Shown here one piece after another: positions 24,083 to 33,373 of a stretch of DNA of 40,434 bases (positions are counted from its first letter, which is position 1; each line of letters opens with the position of its first letter). A model generated the notes under the pieces. It was not told the origin of the DNA and did no database searches. It was given only the letters and a program-made list of their open reading frames with translations. A program made the translations under genes and the position numbers. Source of the stretch: Merismopedia glauca CCAP 1448/3 (GTDB lineage: Bacteria > Cyanobacteriota > Cyanobacteriia > Cyanobacteriales > CCAP-1448); the NCBI RefSeq assembly GCF_003003775.1, contig NZ_PVWJ01000039.1, positions 1 to 40,434 of the forward strand, in the 5' to 3' direction.

Positions 24083-24144
24083 AACCGCAGCTACACAAGC
24101 AAAGTCCGCCTATCTCCTGCGGAGAGGCTACGCCAACGCGGACT
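24075..24144 (-). repeat. Dual-hairpin repeat unit 4 with an inner palindromic insert
   Basis: On the plus strand: GCGGTT-AA-AACCGC (24075-24088), spacer AGCTACACAAGCAA, then AGTCCGC (24103-24109) and GCGGACT (24138-24144). The second hairpin loop holds an insert with CTCC-TGC-GGAG (24114-24124) and GGC-TAC-GCC (24126-24134), itself a common cyanobacterial palindrome. The reverse complement matches unit 3 in order and spacer. Confidence 0.8.
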
Positions 24145-24161
24145 AAAAAATCAATGGGCCA

Positions 24162-27100
24162 CTATAAACTCGTTAAAGGCTGCACAAAAGCGCTAAAACG
24201 AGCCGAATTTAACGCTTCTACGGCAGCTTGGCGGTCTTGCACCCAGAATTGACGACCTAAACGGACAAATTGTCGGCGATCACCTGTACCTACAATTCCA
24301 AAAACGGGGATTTTCTGGGTTTCTTTGTCGGCGGAATGTTCTTTAAGGATGGTACGCAGGCGGTATTGTTCTTGTAGGTCGCTGGCTTGCTGTAAGGTGA
24401 GTTCTACCATCACCATTCGCACTTGTTCGATGATTTCTGCGTCTTCAACAATCACTTGGATGCGATCGTCCTTTCTGTCTATTTTGCCCCAAATAATTAG
24501 TTGTGCGTCTGCTTGTAAAACGGTTTCTATGCGTTCGTGGGTTTTGGGGAAAACGACAGCTTCTGCTAATCCAGTTAGGTCTTCAATTTGTAATACTGCC
24601 ATGCGATCGCCTTTTTTGGTTAAAATAGGCTTGATTGAAGTGACCATCACCGCAGCACTAATGGCTGTATCTTGTTTGTAATCTCCCAATTCGGAAAGAC
24701 TGATGGGGGAGAGTAATTTAGTCGATTGACGGACTGATTTTAAGGGGTGTTCGGAAACGTAAAAGCCGAGATATTCTTTTTCAAACCGGAGTTTTTCTTT
24801 TTGGGATAGTTCGGGTACGGAACGGGCTTTAGGAATTGATTCAAAGCCTGAATTAGCATTATTAGGGACAGTATCTTCGCCTAATAAGTCTAACAAGTTT
24901 TTTTGACCTGTGACGCGGTCTTTTGCCCTAGATTGTGCCCAATCTACGATTAATTCTAGGTTTTTTAAAGATTGATTGCGGTTGGTTTCGAGGCGATCGA
25001 ATGCACCAGAATAGATTAAGGCTTCTAAGGCTTTTTTGTTAACTACTCGCAAGTCTACGCGATCGCACAAATCTGATATTGATTTAAAGTTACCACCAGC
25101 ATTTCTGGCTAGTAAAATCGCATCAATTGCACCTTGTCCTAAATTTCTTACCGCCGATAAACCAAATAAAATCTTACCATTATCTGGAGTAAAATCGATT
25201 CCCGAACGGTTCACATCTGGCGGTTCAATTTCAATATTCATCGTCATACAAGTCGATAAATATTTCTGCACTTTGTCTGTATCACCGCTATTAGCCGTGA
25301 GTAATGCCGCCATGTATTCTACAGGATAATTACCTTTCAAATATGCAGTTTGATAGGTAACATAGGCATAAGCTGTAGAGTGAGATTTATTAAAACAGTA
25401 TTCTGCAAACTGAACCATCTGAGCGAATAATTCTTCAGCTATTTTCTGCTTAATTCCATTTTTTGTACAACCATCAATGAAGTTACTTCTTTGTTTTTGC
25501 ATCTCATCTGCTTTCTTTTTACCCATCGCCCTTCTGAGTAAATCTGCTTGTCCTAAAGAGTAGCCACCCAAGTCTTGAGCCACCTTCATAATCTGTTCTT
25601 GATAGACTAAAACCGCATAGGTTTCTTCTAAAATTGGCTCTAAAGTTGGATGCAAATATTCCATTTTTTCCCGCCCATGTTTGCGGTTGATAAACTTAGG
25701 AATTAGTCCTGCATCTAATGGCCCTGGGCGATATAAAGCTAATATAGAAGAGATATCTTCTATACAAGAAGGTTGCAAATCTTTGACGACTTGACGCATC
25801 CCTGAAGATTCTAATTGGAAGATACCTTCTAATTGAGCTTTGGCTAAAACTGCATAAGTTTTCTCCACCGCTTCTGGCATTTTCTTAACTTCACTTTTAG
25901 CGAAGATTTTCTGTGCTTTTCTCTCTTCAGCAGTGATGTCATCGGGATCGATTAGTACATCATGGTTTTGTTTAATTAAGTCTAGGGTTTTTTGAATTGT
26001 GGTTAAATTCTTTAAACCCAAAAAGTCCATTTTCAGTAACCCTAAAGCTTCTAAATCCTCCATGAAATATTGAGTAATCACCGAACCATCATTGTTTCTT
26101 TGCAAGGGCACAATTTCGTCTAAAGGTTCTGCCGAAATAACTACCCCTGCTGCATGAACTCCAAAGGTTTTGTTAGTTCCTTCGATCCTGATTGCCATAT
26201 CTAACCAATGACGGACTTTGGCATCATTGTCGTATTTCTCTTTAAACTCTGGTGCTGGAGTAGCATCAGAAATCATGACTTTTAACTTAGTTGGTTTACC
26301 CCGAACTACAGGAATTAATTTAGCTAATTTATCCGCGTCTCCATAGGGTATATCTAATACCCTGGCGACATCTTTTAAAACTGCTTTAGAAGTCAATCTA
26401 TTAAAAGTAATAATTTGAGCAACTTTATCTGTACCATATGTTTCGGTGACATACTTAATCACTTCATCTCGTCTTTCGATACAAAAATCAGTATCGATAT
26501 CCGGCATAGATTTCCGTTGAGGATTCAAGAATCTTTCAAATAATAAGCCATGATGAACCGGATCTATATTAGTAATTCTTAAAGAGTAAGCAACTAAAGA
26601 ACCCGCCGCCGAACCTCTACCTGGTCCCACAGGGATATTTTGTTTTCTGGCAAAATTGATGTAATCCCAAACTACTAAAAAGTAGGTAGAAAATCCCATC
26701 TGCTGAATAATTCTTAATTCATATTCTAGCCGTTCTTTGTATTCAGAACTAATTTCATTACGGCTATGACAGCCTAATCTTTTTAATAATCCGTCCCAAG
26801 TTTCTTGTTCTAAATAAGTATCGATTGTATGTTCTGGAGGAACTGTATAGTTAGGGAGACGAGGTTCGCCGAGAATATGATAAGGTTGAACTTTTTCAGC
26901 TACTTCTAAAGTGTTGGCGATCGCCTCTTGAATGACATCTTCTGGCAAATGATCGCGAAACAGTTGCGCCATCTCTTCGGCTGATTTCAGGTATTCTGTC
27001 CCGCTATAGCGCATCCGATTATCTTCAGCAATCAGTTTACCTGTTTGAATACATAATAGAGCATCGTGGGCTTCCACATCATAACAAGAAGTATAGTGGG

Positions 27101-27719
27101 AATCATTAGTAGCGACAATTTTAATGCCCAATTCCTTGGCTATTTTCACAATAGCCACATTGACAATTCGGTCTTCTTGAGAACCGTGATCTTGAATTTC
27201 TAAGTAATAATCATCTCCAAAAACATCTTGATACCATTTAGCAACTTCTTTCGCTGTATCTAGTTTCCTTTGTAAAATCATTTGGGGGACTTCACCACCC
27301 AAACAAGCACTAGTAACTATTAATCCCTCTTTATATTGTTTCAGAAATTCTTTATTAATACAAGGACGAGCGAATATTCCCTTACCTTGAAACCCATCTA
27401 GGTGAGAAATTGTGGTAATTTTAACTAAGTTTTTATAACCTTGAGTGTTTTTTGCTAAAACAACTTGATGGTATTTTTTATACTTTTGTTGAACTGTAAT
27501 ATCCCCATTTATGACATACATTTCATTGCCAATTATGGGTTTAATATTACGAGTACGACAAGCTTTAATTAACTCAATTGCACCATACATTACACCATGA
27601 TCTGTCAGTGCGATCGCCGGCATTTTTAGCTCAATTGCTCTGTTAATTAAATCTGGTAACTGACTAGCACCATCGAGAAGGCTGTAATCGCTATGAATGT
27701 GTAAACCAACAAAAGACAT
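24162..27719 (-). CDS. dnaE: DNA polymerase III alpha subunit, uninterrupted
   Basis: Replicative DNA polymerase, 1185 aa, full length for the DnaE1 class. PHP domain at the N-terminus ([24 protein letters not shown]); polymerase palm with [12 protein letters not shown] and the catalytic acidic motif PDIDTDF near residue 405; helix-hairpin-helix region; OB domain near residues 1010-1090 ([19 protein letters not shown]). The split-intein insertion point used in many cyanobacteria, between AEY and CFN, is here continuous ([16 protein letters not shown], Cys775 at 25395-25397), so this gene has neither an intein nor a split. ATG at 27717-27719. It is divergent from the small-protein gene at 27845 (125 bp between). 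The C-terminus ends 17 bp before the repeat unit 4. Confidence 0.98.
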   Translation of the reverse strand: MSFVGLHIHSDYSLLDGASQLPDLINRAIELKMPAIALTDHGVMYGAIELIKACRTRNIKPIIGNEMYVINGDITVQQKYKKYHQVVLAKNTQGYKNLVKITTISHLDGFQGKGIFARPCINKEFLKQYKEGLIVTSACLGGEVPQMILQRKLDTAKEVAKWYQDVFGDDYYLEIQDHGSQEDRIVNVAIVKIAKELGIKIVATNDSHYTSCYDVEAHDALLCIQTGKLIAEDNRMRYSGTEYLKSAEEMAQLFRDHLPEDVIQEAIANTLEVAEKVQPYHILGEPRLPNYTVPPEHTIDTYLEQETWDGLLKRLGCHSRNEISSEYKERLEYELRIIQQMGFSTYFLVVWDYINFARKQNIPVGPGRGSAAGSLVAYSLRITNIDPVHHGLLFERFLNPQRKSMPDIDTDFCIERRDEVIKYVTETYGTDKVAQIITFNRLTSKAVLKDVARVLDIPYGDADKLAKLIPVVRGKPTKLKVMISDATPAPEFKEKYDNDAKVRHWLDMAIRIEGTNKTFGVHAAGVVISAEPLDEIVPLQRNNDGSVITQYFMEDLEALGLLKMDFLGLKNLTTIQKTLDLIKQNHDVLIDPDDITAEERKAQKIFAKSEVKKMPEAVEKTYAVLAKAQLEGIFQLESSGMRQVVKDLQPSCIEDISSILALYRPGPLDAGLIPKFINRKHGREKMEYLHPTLEPILEETYAVLVYQEQIMKVAQDLGGYSLGQADLLRRAMGKKKADEMQKQRSNFIDGCTKNGIKQKIAEELFAQMVQFAEYCFNKSHSTAYAYVTYQTAYLKGNYPVEYMAALLTANSGDTDKVQKYLSTCMTMNIEIEPPDVNRSGIDFTPDNGKILFGLSAVRNLGQGAIDAILLARNAGGNFKSISDLCDRVDLRVVNKKALEALIYSGAFDRLETNRNQSLKNLELIVDWAQSRAKDRVTGQKNLLDLLGEDTVPNNANSGFESIPKARSVPELSQKEKLRFEKEYLGFYVSEHPLKSVRQSTKLLSPISLSELGDYKQDTAISAAVMVTSIKPILTKKGDRMAVLQIEDLTGLAEAVVFPKTHERIETVLQADAQLIIWGKIDRKDDRIQVIVEDAEIIEQVRMVMVELTLQQASDLQEQYRLRTILKEHSADKETQKIPVFGIVGTGDRRQFVRLGRQFWVQDRQAAVEALNSARFSAFVQPLTSL

Positions 27720-27844
27720 AGGTATAAACTCTAGGGGTAAAAGTAAAGAATTATGGCAGATTGAGAAAAAACTCGACCCTGCATAAGAAATCTAATTAGT
27801 TCCTATTGAAGTAAAGAACAAGGGGAACAGTAGGGGATAGGGAG

Positions 27845-28018
27845 ATGTTACGCAATTGGCACCAAACTTTAGCAAAAACATTAATCTGGATGGTAGTGGA
27901 AGTATATCTAGATTTTGTAGGGTTAGATAACTTAGCTGATTATAGTGAATTTGTCTTTGAACGTCACTGCCATCAATCAGCCAGTCAGATGCTAGTTGTG
28001 GTAAATGTAATTAACTAA
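27845..28018 (+). CDS. Small protein, 57 aa, paralogue of the one at 16179
   Basis: Begins MLRNWHQTLAKTLIW. It has a hydrophobic helix (about residues 9-27) and the acidic motif DNLADYSEF. Residues 5-36 align without gaps to the 50-aa protein at 16179 (17 identities). Its C-terminus is longer, with ERHCHQSASQ and a hydrophobic end (MLVVVNVI). A purine-rich AGGGGATAGGGAG precedes the ATG. It is divergent from dnaE. No named family recognised; conservation of the W/VEV/LADY pattern between two distant loci argues that both are real genes. Confidence 0.65.
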   Translation: MLRNWHQTLAKTLIWMVVEVYLDFVGLDNLADYSEFVFERHCHQSASQMLVVVNVIN

Positions 28019-28074
28019 AAGATTGTTACAACCATTGTAAATCTTTCTTCCACTCCTTTAAAGTCCCTCTTCAA

Positions 28075-28554
28075 TTAAAAAGCGATTACAGTTTGATTTT
28101 TACCAGTTTGTTTAGCTTGATATAAAGCTTGATGAGCGCGTTGGACTAATTTTTCACAGTTTTCTTGAGTGTTCCACGTTGCTACTCCCGCCGAAAAGGT
28201 TTGGCTTTGGTGTTCGGAAAAAGCAGTACGTAAACGCTCAGTTAGTTTGACTGCATTTTCCGTCTCACACCCAGGTAGAATTAGACCAAATTCTCGTCCT
28301 TGATAACGAACTAGCCAGTCTATCCTACGCAAATGTTGCTTCCAGGTTTGACTCACTTGACGCAGGAAAAGATCGTCACCTTGAGCTTCCCAAGTGTGAA
28401 GCGAGTCGTCAATCTCAATCAAGACTATAGAAACTGGCTTTTTACTATCTTGCGATCGCTTTAGCTCTAATGGTAATTGCTCTTCCCAAAATAGTCGATT
28501 ATAGATTCCGGTTAAACTATCAATTCGTCCTAAAAGCTGGAGTTTATCAGTCAT
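28075..28554 (-). CDS. GGDEF-domain protein, degenerate active site
   Basis: A 159-aa protein made of one GGDEF domain with no sensor. MTDKLQLLGRIDSLTGIYNR is the usual domain opening; IVLIEIDD is the metal-binding strand; the signature loop, normally GG(D/E)EF, reads QGREF (RYQGREFGLILPG). The conserved end KQTGKNQTV is typical (family NG-like). With Gln and Arg in the loop it probably lacks diguanylate cyclase activity and may bind nucleotide or protein only. Start: ATG at 28552-28554; an upstream TTG at 28572 would add six residues. It is divergent from purM (137 bp). Confidence 0.88.
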   Translation of the reverse strand: MTDKLQLLGRIDSLTGIYNRLFWEEQLPLELKRSQDSKKPVSIVLIEIDDSLHTWEAQGDDLFLRQVSQTWKQHLRRIDWLVRYQGREFGLILPGCETENAVKLTERLRTAFSEHQSQTFSAGVATWNTQENCEKLVQRAHQALYQAKQTGKNQTVIAF

Positions 28555-28691
28555 TTTGTCGAAAATTAGCAATTAATAGGTTTGAAAGGCTTTGAGGGAG
28601 AATTTTACCTGAGTTTTATGATATATTTATCACCCTCAACTAGAAAAATCAATTAATTCAAGATCGAAGCTCTTTCCCCAAAGCAAAAGTT

Positions 28692-29720
28692 ATGGATTAT
28701 AAAGACGCAGGTGTAGACGTTGAAGCTGGTAGAGCTTTTGTAGAACAAATTCGTAACTTAGTTAAAAGTACAACTCGGAGCGAAGTTTTAGGGAAATTAG
28801 GAGCCTTTAGCGGTTTTTTTGAGTTACCTAGTGGCTATCAACAGCCAGTATTAGTTTCCGGTACAGATGGAGTTGGAACCAAGCTGAAAATCGCTCAAGC
28901 TGTTAACTCTCATGAGACTGTAGGCATAGATTTGGTGGGAATGTGTGTCAATGACGTTCTCACCTCTGGCGCAGAACCGTTGTTTTTCTTAGATTACTTA
29001 GCTACAGGAAAGCTAGATGGCGCACAACTAACAGAAGTAGTCGCGGGAATTGCCACTGGTTGTCGTCAAGCAGGGTGCTCTTTGGTAGGGGGAGAAACGG
29101 CGGAAATGCCTGGATTTTATCAGCCAGGAGAGTACGATCTGGCTGGTTTTTGCGTCGGTATTGTCGAAAAAAGCCGTATTCTGGATGGAAGCAGAGTAGA
29201 AGTCGGTGATATCGCCATTGGTTTAGCCAGTACGGGAGTACATAGCAACGGTTTGAGCCTAGTCAGGAAAATTGTAAGCGATCGCCAATTAAGTTGGAGC
29301 GATCGCCCCGATACATTCACCGGTAAAACCCTGGGTGAAGTCTTCCTCACTCCCACCCAAATCTACGTCAAACCAGTTCTAGAAGCCTTACGAGTCCAAC
29401 ATCTACCCATTCACAGTATGGCTCACATCACAGGTGGTGGCTTACCCGAAAATCTACCCCGTTGCTTGGGTACGGGTCAATCTGTCAAAATAGACCCCAC
29501 AAGCTGGCAAATCCCCCCCGTGTTCGATTGGTTAGCCCAGATGGGAGAAGTTAGCCCTGATGCCATGTTTAACACGTTTAACATGGGAATTGGCTTCGTG
29601 GTGTTAGTTCCCCCAGATGGAGTTGCAGCCACCTTAGAATGGTTTGCGTCTCAAGGTTTGGGTGCTTGGGCGATCGGTGAGGTTGTCCCTGGGAATGGGG
29701 AATTGTTGGGGATTGGGTAA
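28692..29720 (+). CDS. purM: Phosphoribosylformylglycinamidine cyclo-ligase (AIR synthase)
   Basis: Fifth step of purine synthesis: ATP-dependent ring closure of FGAM to AIR. 342 aa, standard length. It begins [26 protein letters not shown] is the nucleotide/substrate loop; [14 protein letters not shown] and [11 protein letters not shown] are classic motifs; [10 protein letters not shown]-type wording appears as [27 protein letters not shown] lies in the C-terminal domain. ATG at 28692. It stands alone; the next gene is convergent 32 bp downstream. Confidence 0.97.
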   Translation: MDYKDAGVDVEAGRAFVEQIRNLVKSTTRSEVLGKLGAFSGFFELPSGYQQPVLVSGTDGVGTKLKIAQAVNSHETVGIDLVGMCVNDVLTSGAEPLFFLDYLATGKLDGAQLTEVVAGIATGCRQAGCSLVGGETAEMPGFYQPGEYDLAGFCVGIVEKSRILDGSRVEVGDIAIGLASTGVHSNGLSLVRKIVSDRQLSWSDRPDTFTGKTLGEVFLTPTQIYVKPVLEALRVQHLPIHSMAHITGGGLPENLPRCLGTGQSVKIDPTSWQIPPVFDWLAQMGEVSPDAMFNTFNMGIGFVVLVPPDGVAATLEWFASQGLGAWAIGEVVPGNGELLGIG

Positions 29721-29752
29721 TAAGAGAGCATTTATATGGACTCGCAACTCAA

Positions 29753-29953
29753 TTAGACCTCTGCCTCATCGTTATTATCTGCTGCTTGCATTTGTCGCCA
29801 AACGGCTGCTTGGATCTTGGCATCAAAGTCAGGATCGTCTACGGTAGTAATAACCTTGTGTGGACGGTCACTGAGTCTATCCAGATAAGCTCTAAGAGCT
29901 ATCTTATCGTCGCGATGTTGAAGAAAATGTTGTCTTAACTCCCGATCTGACAT
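29753..29953 (-). CDS. Small DUF6887-like protein
   Basis: A 66-aa protein starting MSDRELRQHFLQHRDDKIAL, with AYLDRLSDRP and a C-terminal acidic stretch. The start and the REL-x-HRDD-x-A-x2-AYLDRL pattern match a family of small cyanobacterial proteins of unknown function that I associate with DUF6887. It is convergent with purM and lies on the same strand as opcA upstream (69 bp away), so it could be the last gene of that transcript. The intervening hairpin argues for at least partial termination. Confidence 0.7.
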   Translation of the reverse strand: MSDRELRQHFLQHRDDKIALRAYLDRLSDRPHKVITTVDDPDFDAKIQAAVWRQMQAADNNDEAEV

Positions 29954-29968
29954 AGCTTGAATATAAAG

Positions 29969-30004
29969 AAGCGATCGCCCTCTTGTAACTACGAGCGATC
30001 GCTT
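29969..30004 (-). terminator. HIP1-based hairpin downstream of opcA
   Basis: AAGCGATCGC (29969-29978) and GCGATCGCTT (29995-30004) pair perfectly around a 16-nt loop, each arm containing a HIP1 site. It starts 18 bp after the opcA stop. The tail on the minus strand is only weakly T-rich, so termination is uncertain. Confidence 0.45.
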
Positions 30005-30021
30005 GATCCTGTATCCTTTAG

Positions 30022-31395
30022 CTAAACAGGTAATTGCAATATTTGAGCAGTTACCACCAAGCTCTCTTGATACAGTACATCAGAGCCAGATTGACGCAGT
30101 TGCTGGCTCAACAGAAATTCAGCTTTTTGGTCAGTTAAAGGCGTTACTTGCTGAATTCGACAAGCTTGCGCCCCCCCACCAGCTTCCATCCGCATACAGC
30201 CAGTAGTTTCAGAACACAGCACAGTACAGCAATCTGCCTGAAGATTAGTCGAACTGAGGCGTAAACCCACCAAATCTCCAGCAACTTCCCCTACATCCGC
30301 CGTTGGAGCGCCAGCTAGCTCAGCCTCGATACTGCGCTGCTGCTCTGCCATGAAAAATTTGACGCGGGTGATGTCATAATCGGCTTTAGTTTCTCCCAGT
30401 TCGCGTTCAATAGATATTGGTCGCCATTGCAAACGGCTAGCCAACCAGCCTAAAAATAGCAAAGCTTGGGCAGGATTACCTTTTTCATAGTCAATCGTCA
30501 CCCGATCTACTTCCATAATCGCATCGCGACGTTCTGGGGGGTCGAAAGCTTCTGCGGTTAATTCTTGCCATGCACCCAAACGGCTCCAATTTAAGTCAGC
30601 GATAGGGAGTCCTTGAGAGACTAAAGCTTGAGCGTGGATTAAATCTGTTTCTGGTTCGCCAAAGAAGCTGGAGTCAATAATCACCGAAGAACAGACATTA
30701 GACAGGCGTTTAAATAACAGATTGTTAGCATCAGGGGCGGCTTTCCACCACAAAAACTTAGGCAATTCTCCAATTGTCAACGCTTCAACTACCCCAGCAA
30801 TTCTCTCTAAAGCCGCGACTGTACCCGTTAGAGTAATATATTCGCAACAAATCAGCCGATTTTGGTTGCGCTTATTAATGGGACAATAGGCAGAAACTTG
30901 AGCCGTTACCCCTTCATCTTCACCAGATGTAGGCACTAAAGCAATGATCCGACAAGGGTTAGCCGCAGCTATAGCATCTGCCACTCTGAGCTTAGTTTCC
31001 GATTGGATCGGTTGATCGACGGGAATTTCCGCTCCAGCTTGCTCTTTTTTGGCAACTGCCTCTCGTAATTTTGCTAGAGTTTCTGGGTCAGCTTTCCCCG
31101 TAACGGTTAATCCATAAGCTTTTTGAGCTACTTTCAGAGCCGATTCTGTAGCTGGTCCAGCAATGCCATCAATTGGTCCAGAATAGAACTTCAATACCGC
31201 TAGTAAGTACTGGGTTTCTTCTGGTTCGTAAATAATTAAAGTAAAGGTACTTGCCCGACTAGCAATGGGAATCTCTCCATTTTCGTCACCAGAGTTATAA
31301 CTGCGCCAAATTCCATCTAATTCAGCTTCTATGGCGCTAATTGAAACATCTTTAGGCGCTTGGACAGATAGAAGAGGTAGAGATTGTGTACTCAT
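30022..31395 (-). CDS. opcA: Glucose-6-phosphate dehydrogenase assembly protein OpcA
   Basis: Allosteric partner needed for active cyanobacterial glucose-6-phosphate dehydrogenase; the Zwf-OpcA pair is redox-tuned by thioredoxin. 457 aa. Residues about 55-115 form a peptidoglycan-binding-like module (VLKFYSGPIDGIAGPATESALK, split here in wording), characteristic of cyanobacterial OpcA. The OpcA domain follows (CRIIALVPTSGED, VSAYCPINKRN, CCEYITLTG, LPKFLWWKA, DLNWSRLGAWQEL). Several Cys are present near the C-terminus (DCCTVLCSETTGC), which could be part of the redox switch. It is last in the fbp-tal-zwf-opcA order on the minus strand, 206 bp after zwf. Confidence 0.97.
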   Translation of the reverse strand: MSTQSLPLLSVQAPKDVSISAIEAELDGIWRSYNSGDENGEIPIASRASTFTLIIYEPEETQYLLAVLKFYSGPIDGIAGPATESALKVAQKAYGLTVTGKADPETLAKLREAVAKKEQAGAEIPVDQPIQSETKLRVADAIAAANPCRIIALVPTSGEDEGVTAQVSAYCPINKRNQNRLICCEYITLTGTVAALERIAGVVEALTIGELPKFLWWKAAPDANNLLFKRLSNVCSSVIIDSSFFGEPETDLIHAQALVSQGLPIADLNWSRLGAWQELTAEAFDPPERRDAIMEVDRVTIDYEKGNPAQALLFLGWLASRLQWRPISIERELGETKADYDITRVKFFMAEQQRSIEAELAGAPTADVGEVAGDLVGLRLSSTNLQADCCTVLCSETTGCMRMEAGGGAQACRIQQVTPLTDQKAEFLLSQQLRQSGSDVLYQESLVVTAQILQLPV

Positions 31396-31483
31396 AGTTT
31401 TTCAAGGAAGAAGGAAGAGGGAAGAGGAGGGAAGAAGGAAGAAGGAAGAGGGAAGAGGGAAGAGGTGATGTAAGGGATTGTAG

Positions 31484-31593
31484 GGGCGGGTTTAGCAGAC
31501 AGATTTTGATTTTACAGATAGATATTAAACAAAACCCGCCCTCTTGGGATCAATTTTCATGTTACAGATTAATATCAAACAAAACCCGCCCTC
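31484..31593. repeat. Direct and inverted repeats between zwf and opcA
   Basis: Two copies of TTACAGATnnATATyAAACAAAACCCGCCCTC start at 31512 and 31562 with a 50-bp period. The sequence GGGGCGGGTTT (31484-31494) is inverted to the end of both (AAACCCGCCC). A purine-rich GGAAGAGGGAAGA tract precedes it at 31408-31462. Confidence 0.75.
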
Positions 31594-31601
31594 GTCAGCC
31601 C

Positions 31602-33131
31602 TTATAATCGCCGCCAGCGACGACCATCGCGATTAATCAACTGTTCAGCCTCTGCTGGTTCCCAAGTTCCCGCCGGATACAAAGGAATTAATGAAGGATC
31701 TGCGGGTGCATCCCAAGCATTGAGAACGGGGGTAACGATGCGCCATGCTTCTTCAACTTCATCAGCGCGGGTAAATAGAGTTTGATCCCCCAGCATACAA
31801 TCTAGTAGCAGGCGATCATAGGCATCAGAGGTTGCCATACCAAAAGAAGAATCGTAGTCAAAGTCCATTTCCACTGTCCGCGATCGCAGGTCTGGTCCTG
31901 GCATTTTTGCCTCAAATCTCAAGGAAATTCCTTCATTTGGCTGAATCCGCATGACCAAAACGTTGGGACTTATCTGTTGAGCGGCTGATTGAAAGATGAG
32001 TAATGGTACATCCCGAAACTGAATGGCAATTTCCGAAACTTTTTTGGGTAGGCGTTTACCTGTACGCAAATAAAAAGGTACTCCCTGCCATCGCCAGCTA
32101 TCTACCAAGAACTTCATAGCAACGTAAGTTCCTGTAGTAGAGTTGGGATCGACCCCTGGTTCTTCTCGATAACCAACTACTGGCTTCCCTTTCATCCAAC
32201 CAGCCGAATATTGACCTCTAACTGCCGAGTTTTCTAAATTTAACGGATCGGCAAGGCGAGTTGCTTGCAATATTTTGACTTTCTCTGTCCTAATACTATC
32301 TGCATCTAAAGCATTAGGTGGTTCCATCGTGGTAAAACAAAATAGTTGCATCAAATGGTTTTGCAACATATCCCGCAACGCCCCAGCCGATTCATAGTAA
32401 CCAGCCCTTTCTTCTACCCCAACCGTTTCGGCTACAGTAATCTGGACGTGATCGACATATTGGCGGTTCCACAAGGGTTCAAAAATAGCATTAGCAAACC
32501 GGAAGACTAAGAGGTTTTGGACGGTTTCTTTACCTAAATAGTGATCGATCCGGTAAACTTGCTGTTCTCTACATACCTGCTGCACCGTGCGATTGAGCTT
32601 TTGGGCTGATGCGAGATCGCGACCAAAAGGCTTTTCAATCACGATCCTAGTTTTTAGAGGATCTGCAATAGCATTCGCCACACCCAATTGACGGATTGCT
32701 TCTGGGAAGAAGTTAGGGGAAACAGACAGGTAAAATACCCGATTTCCCATCGTTCCTCTTTTACCATCCAAATCTTCCAACAAGGATTTGAGTTTCTGGT
32801 AACTTTCTGGATTATCTATATCTCCAGAACAGTAATATAATCCTTCGGCAAAATCCTGCCACAATTCTTCCGAACCAATACCATCAGAGAACTGTTCGAT
32901 GCCCTCTTTCATTTGTTCGCGGAAATAATCGTGACTCCAATCACGGCGTGCGAAACCGACAATTGTCATTTCTGGCGGTAATCGTCTAGCGCGTTTGAGT
33001 TTATAAATCGCTGGCACCAGTTTTCTTTGAGTCAGATCTCCAGAAGCCCCAAAAATTACCATAATTAGAGGTTCGGGAGTCCGTTGTTGCCGCAAACCAA
33101 CCCGTAGGGGATTTTCTAAAAGTTTAACCAT
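31602..33131 (-). CDS. zwf: Glucose-6-phosphate 1-dehydrogenase
   Basis: First enzyme of the oxidative pentose phosphate pathway: glucose-6-phosphate to 6-phosphogluconolactone, producing NADPH. 509 aa. The N-terminal Rossmann loop [13 protein letters not shown] binds [15 protein letters not shown] and the active-site signature RIDHYLGKE (near residue 195, catalytic His) are intact; [10 protein letters not shown]-type wording appears as [11 protein letters not shown]. The C-terminus [12 protein letters not shown] is typical. It is third in the fbp-tal-zwf-opcA block; 242 bp separate it from tal, holding purine-poor CCTCTTCCCC and heptamer repeats. Confidence 0.98.
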   Translation of the reverse strand: MVKLLENPLRVGLRQQRTPEPLIMVIFGASGDLTQRKLVPAIYKLKRARRLPPEMTIVGFARRDWSHDYFREQMKEGIEQFSDGIGSEELWQDFAEGLYYCSGDIDNPESYQKLKSLLEDLDGKRGTMGNRVFYLSVSPNFFPEAIRQLGVANAIADPLKTRIVIEKPFGRDLASAQKLNRTVQQVCREQQVYRIDHYLGKETVQNLLVFRFANAIFEPLWNRQYVDHVQITVAETVGVEERAGYYESAGALRDMLQNHLMQLFCFTTMEPPNALDADSIRTEKVKILQATRLADPLNLENSAVRGQYSAGWMKGKPVVGYREEPGVDPNSTTGTYVAMKFLVDSWRWQGVPFYLRTGKRLPKKVSEIAIQFRDVPLLIFQSAAQQISPNVLVMRIQPNEGISLRFEAKMPGPDLRSRTVEMDFDYDSSFGMATSDAYDRLLLDCMLGDQTLFTRADEVEEAWRIVTPVLNAWDAPADPSLIPLYPAGTWEPAEAEQLINRDGRRWRRL

Positions 33132-33189
33132 ACTAGATTTCAGCTATGTGGTTGGGAAAATCTTTCAGAAGCCAAAAAGGGAATTGGGT

Positions 33190-33368
33190 GTTAGGGGTTA
33201 GGGATTGGGCATGGGGCATGGGGCATTGGGAATCAGGAATCTGGGAAATATAAGTTTATCCTCCTTGTCCTCCCAGTCCTCTCCCTCTTCCCCCTCTTCC
33301 CCGTCCTCCTTGTCCTCCCCGTCTCCCTTGTCCTTCTAACTTCTAACTTTTGACTTTTGACTTCTGCT
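33190..33368. repeat. Heptamer-type repeats between tal and zwf
   Basis: GGGCATG units near 33207-33227 (GGGCATGGGGCATGGGGCAT), CTCCTTGTCCTCCC-type pyrimidine repeats to about 33330, then CTTCTAACTTCTAACTTTTGACTTTTGACTTCTG. No gene. The heptamer family is the one seen at 8010 and 3309. Confidence 0.8.
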
Positions 33369-33373
33369 AGCGG

